The position numbers were made by a program, and so were the translations under genes. A stretch of DNA of 7,755 nt from an uncultured bacterium (GTDB lineage Bacteria; Bdellovibrionota_C; UBA2361; SZUA-149; CALKYB01): positions 1 through 7,755 of the forward strand of contig CALIEE010000002.1 in the NCBI GenBank assembly GCA_938022485.1. The letters run 5' to 3'. Positions 5,490-7,755 of this stretch are shown piece after piece. The notes below the pieces were generated by a model. It did no database searches. It saw only the letters and a list, made by a program, of their open reading frames with translations, and was not told where the DNA came from. Position 1 is the stretch's first letter. Every line of letters starts with the position of its first letter.

Positions 5490-6557
5490 ATGACAAATAG
5501 TACACTTAAACCGAAGGTAGGTCTTTGTGGATCCGGCGCAATTGGGACGTTTTACCTGGGACCACTAGGTAGAGCAGCAGAAAAAGGTCTAATCGACCTA
5601 TATGTGTTCACAACACCAAGGCACATTCAACCTCTCACAACTTCTATTCTAGTTGAGGATCTGAAAGGCAATTCAATCCAAGTTGACTCAGCGAAAGCAG
5701 GCATAACCCTGATTGATAACACCCAACCTTGGCCTTCAGAGATCCCTGAGTTCGATTGGATTGTGGATGCGACCAATGTAGGCACTTGGGACTCGGACCA
5801 AATTAACAGATTAGGGGATCAACTGGCAGAGGATGGTTTGTATATGCCATTAGTAAACGGCTTGCCGTTTACATTGAATCTAAAGGCAAGCGAACCTTTT
5901 TTTCCTGCAGACCCAACTGGACACCTGTTTGACGTGTTCAGAGATCGCTCAGTGGTTGCAGTTGTAAATACTGCCGCAGGATTGCAGGATCCTGGACGAG
6001 TTCTTCTTAAGGGCAGTCCCAAGCTCGAGATTGGCTTAATCTCCGGTAAACAGGACCCTAGACTAGAGAAATTTGCCGGCATAGTTAACCAGTTCGGGGA
6101 ACCACTTGGAGCTACCTGTGTAGTTCGCCACCGCTCTGCCAAAACTAATGACATTATGAGTTATGTCATTATGAAGTGGGTGAGTAATTTTTTGAGCAAC
6201 GCCCTCGCTACTATCCATGGAGGAGTGCGACTTTGCGATCTTTCGAAAACGCTTGAAAAGGATCTTTTCAATTATCCAGATCTGATGAATTTGGTTGGTA
6301 AAGAAATTTCAGAAGAAATGAGACGCCGTGGACATTTAGTCATGGAGGTCGACTGGCCTAGAAAAGCAGAAAATGTAGGCAAGTTGAAACATGTACCCAG
6401 CACTGCAGTTGCAGCTCTCGACAAAAATGTAAAACCCGAAGCCGTAATATTTGATTCGGCCAGAGAGATTGCACTAGGCAATGGAAACATGCCGTGGACT
6501 ATTTATGTGCTGGGTCAGTTTCACAGCAAGCTAATCAGTCTTGGTCTTGCTGATTGA
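5490..6557 (+). CDS. Ketopantoate reductase (PanE/ApbA) family oxidoreductase
   Basis: The 355-residue cytosolic protein has the Rossmann NAD(P)-binding start VGLCGSGAIGTFY (10-22, GxGxxG fold at 14-19). A second half follows, with the helix KWVSNFLSN (229-237) matching the family K-x3-N-x3-N signature; Lys229 corresponds to the catalytic lysine of PanE. Near the C-terminus, PSTAV (303-307) and KPE (315-317) align with the family S-M-x-x-D ... TE-I-D substrate-binding segment, with Glu317 as the likely conserved acid. PanE reduces 2-dehydropantoate to pantoate with NADPH in pantothenate synthesis. Many paralogues act on other 2-oxo acids. At 355 residues this protein is longer than typical PanE (about 300) and is divergent, so the exact substrate is open and no symbol is given. 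It is a single-gene unit with its own terminator. Confidence 0.92.
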   Translation: MTNSTLKPKVGLCGSGAIGTFYLGPLGRAAEKGLIDLYVFTTPRHIQPLTTSILVEDLKGNSIQVDSAKAGITLIDNTQPWPSEIPEFDWIVDATNVGTWDSDQINRLGDQLAEDGLYMPLVNGLPFTLNLKASEPFFPADPTGHLFDVFRDRSVVAVVNTAAGLQDPGRVLLKGSPKLEIGLISGKQDPRLEKFAGIVNQFGEPLGATCVVRHRSAKTNDIMSYVIMKWVSNFLSNALATIHGGVRLCDLSKTLEKDLFNYPDLMNLVGKEISEEMRRRGHLVMEVDWPRKAENVGKLKHVPSTAVAALDKNVKPEAVIFDSAREIALGNGNMPWTIYVLGQFHSKLISLGLAD

Positions 6558-6575
6558 TGTAACATTAAAGTCGTC

Positions 6576-6619
6576 AAATCAAACCTTGCAAAATAATTGC
6601 AGGGTTTGATTTTCTTTTA
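6576..6619 (+). terminator. Strong intrinsic terminator of the reductase gene
   Basis: AAATCAAACCTTGCAA (6576-6591) and TTGCAGGGTTTGATTT (6597-6612) pair over 16 positions with one G-U pair around a five-base loop. The run TTTTCTTTT follows. It starts 18 bases after the stop codon. The symmetric A/T flanks might also let it act weakly on the opposite strand. Confidence 0.88.
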
Positions 6620-7301
6620 ATTTTGGTTGAGAACGCTACCTTTCCTGACCATTTTTTCTAAAAGTTCTCACAAAAATTGTGATCATAAGCTGATACACCT
6701 TAGGGCATGGGCTCTGGAAAATTTCCCAAAAGAATGACTGTTATCTGCTCAAACCTTAAACTACGTATCGAATATCTTTCGATCTATAAGGAGCTTTGTG
6801 TTCAAGCACAGGAGATCTATAGAAAGTGGAAGAAGGGACTGAGCAAACCTTGCCATACCTCCGGGAATGTTTGCTCCAGCTACAGCTGTTCTAGCCTGGG
6901 CTATTCCACCCGATATTTAGATACCGAGTTAAAGGAGTTCTGACAGAGGTTATATTCGATAGCCAACTCTGGCCCCTGTACGACAATCAAAAAATACCAA
7001 GGTTTTCTACCCAAATCTCCATCTCACCGCCCCCACTCAACGAAAAAACACTTTTCTTCTCCAAACCTGTATCAAAACTAACTGTATTACTCTCAATTCT
7101 CAGGTCCTACTACTTTCGACATTTAGGTAGGAGGGCAACAGTTCAAAACAAGCTCTTCCAGGCTATCTTTTTCTATATTTCGCCAAGGCAAAAAAGAATG
7201 TTAGTTTTCCCTAAAGATAGGAGGCCAAGTGTCTTTTGAAGCTTAATAGAGTTTAGTTTTCAACTGGGCCTTTTTTATTGATAACTATTGAGGAAATTAA
7301 A
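6620..7301. other. Intergenic region without a convincing gene; scattered dyads
   Basis: An open frame at 6707-6943 (+) lacks a ribosome binding site and has unnatural composition. On the minus strand 6761-6916 is open and partly protein-like but has no usable start. Dyads seen are TCACAA-AAA-TTGTGA (6668-6682), TCCTAC/GTAGGA (7105-7110 and 7127-7132) and CTATCTTT/AAAGATAG (7163-7170 and 7213-7220). The phrase TAGGAGG-S-CAA occurs twice (7128 and 7218). The region may hold gene remnants and the promoter of the YHS gene, but I could not place a promoter pair. Confidence 0.55.
7163..7220. repeat. Inverted repeat in the leader region of the YHS gene
   Basis: CTATCTTT (7163-7170) and AAAGATAG (7213-7220) are exact reverse complements, 42 bases apart, with a small GCC-AA-GGC hairpin (7182-7189) between them. 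The right arm runs into AGGAGG (7219-7224), which precedes only a five-codon GTG frame. If transcribed, this could be a leader structure for the gene starting 82 bases later. Confidence 0.35.
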
Positions 7302-7748
7302 ATGAAAAATCTTTTGGCAATATTAACAACACTAAGTTTGTTGTTTGCAAACGTAGCGACAGCAGCGGACAATTTTGCTCTGCCAGCAATAAGTGGCTAC
7401 GACGTGGTTTCTTACTTCACAAAAAATGAAGCCGTTAAAGGAAATGGATTTAATACGTCAGAACATGATGGACAAACTTATATTTTCTCATCCAAAGAAA
7501 ACAAGGAACTCTTTGACAAGAATCCAACAAAATATCTTCCTGAATTTGGTGGATGGTGCGCATATGGAGCTTCTCTTGGGAAGAAGTTTCACGTTGATCC
7601 AACAATATTTGAGGTAGTTGATGGAAAGCTATACTTGAATCTAAATTCTGATATTCAAAAAAAATGGGAAGCTGAAAAAACGAAAAATATCGAAACAGCG
7701 CATACAAAGTGGCCTAATATTAAGGATAAAAAAGCAAGCGATCTCTAA
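7302..7748 (+). CDS. Exported YHS-domain protein
   Basis: The 148-residue product has a clear Sec signal peptide (MKNLLAIL ... VATA, cleavage near residue 21-22). A YHS domain follows: SGYDVVSYF (31-39), YIFSSKENKELFDKNPTKYLPEFGGWCAYG (60-89, quoted in part as FSSKENKELF and FGGWCAYG), DP (99-100), DGKLYLNLN (107-115), and a tail with W122 and KWP (136-138). YHS domains are small metal-associated modules, often found near copper or other metal transport genes; in periplasmic stand-alone proteins the role is not settled. C86 within GGWCAYG is the single mature Cys and fits a metal-ligand position, an inference. ATG at 7302 is preferred over an in-frame TTG at 7278 because GAGGAA (7290-7295) lies six bases before it and the signal peptide starts there. 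The stop is complete, seven bases before the window ends. Confidence 0.95.
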   Translation: MKNLLAILTTLSLLFANVATAADNFALPAISGYDVVSYFTKNEAVKGNGFNTSEHDGQTYIFSSKENKELFDKNPTKYLPEFGGWCAYGASLGKKFHVDPTIFEVVDGKLYLNLNSDIQKKWEAEKTKNIETAHTKWPNIKDKKASDL

Positions 7749-7755
7749 AGAAATG

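Noticed and set aside
2999..6557. Alternative genetic code with TGA as a sense codon
   Set aside because: TGA ends the reductase gene at 6557 and also ends the disrupted gene itself at 2999-3001, so it works as a stop here.
6668..6682. CRP-type site
   Set aside because: The dyad is TCACAA-AAA-TTGTGA, with half-sites in the inverse order and wrong spacing for the TGTGA-N6-TCACA consensus.
6707..6943. 78-codon plus-strand frame
   Set aside because: No ribosome binding site, odd Cys/Ser/Tyr-rich tail, and no recognisable domain; more likely a chance opening.
7278..7301. TTG start extending the YHS protein by eight residues
   Set aside because: It would place charged residues ahead of the signal peptide, and the ribosome binding site GAGGAA falls inside the extension, spaced correctly for ATG at 7302.

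Overview
The window looks like chromosomal DNA from a Gram-negative bacterium, most likely a gammaproteobacterium or a relative. Three genes, plus one disrupted gene, start with Sec signal peptides, and the secreted products (beta-helix protein with cysteine modules, YHS-domain protein) are of types common in marine gammaproteobacteria. This taxonomic guess rests on protein style only. The DNA is AT-leaning, genes are single and well spaced, and there is no long operon. TGA, TAA and TTG starts are all used normally, so the standard bacterial code applies.

Layout, left to right. 1-219: leader DNA with nested hairpins. 220-942 (+): exported protein with a calcium-loop-like Asp/Asn motif. 960-2633 (-): large exported protein made of two identical-pattern four-cysteine modules, Gln/Pro linkers and a C-terminal parallel beta-helix; it converges on the first gene. 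2634-2738: divergent control region with nested dyads, followed by a possible 48-residue membrane peptide (2739-2885, +). 2999-3529 (-): exported six-cysteine protein whose frame is broken by one TGA codon. 3780-4724 (-): a soluble 314-residue protein whose motif layout resembles the TraB/GumN/ChaN/Tiki superfamily. 4725-5489: a 750-base gap rich in dyads, with a tiny Leu/Val-rich ORF behind a near-perfect Shine-Dalgarno and followed by a long hairpin. 5490-6557 (+): ketopantoate-reductase-family oxidoreductase, closed by a strong intrinsic terminator. 6620-7301: a gap with no convincing gene. 7302-7748 (+): exported YHS-domain protein.

The genes do not form an obvious pathway. They look like independent transcription units, and inverted repeats lie upstream of most of them. 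No mobile element, CRISPR array, tRNA or rRNA was seen. The points most worth a second look are the single in-frame TGA in the 2999-3529 gene, the possible divergent Tiki/TraB-like protein, the duplicated cysteine module, and the leader-peptide plus hairpin arrangement upstream of the reductase.
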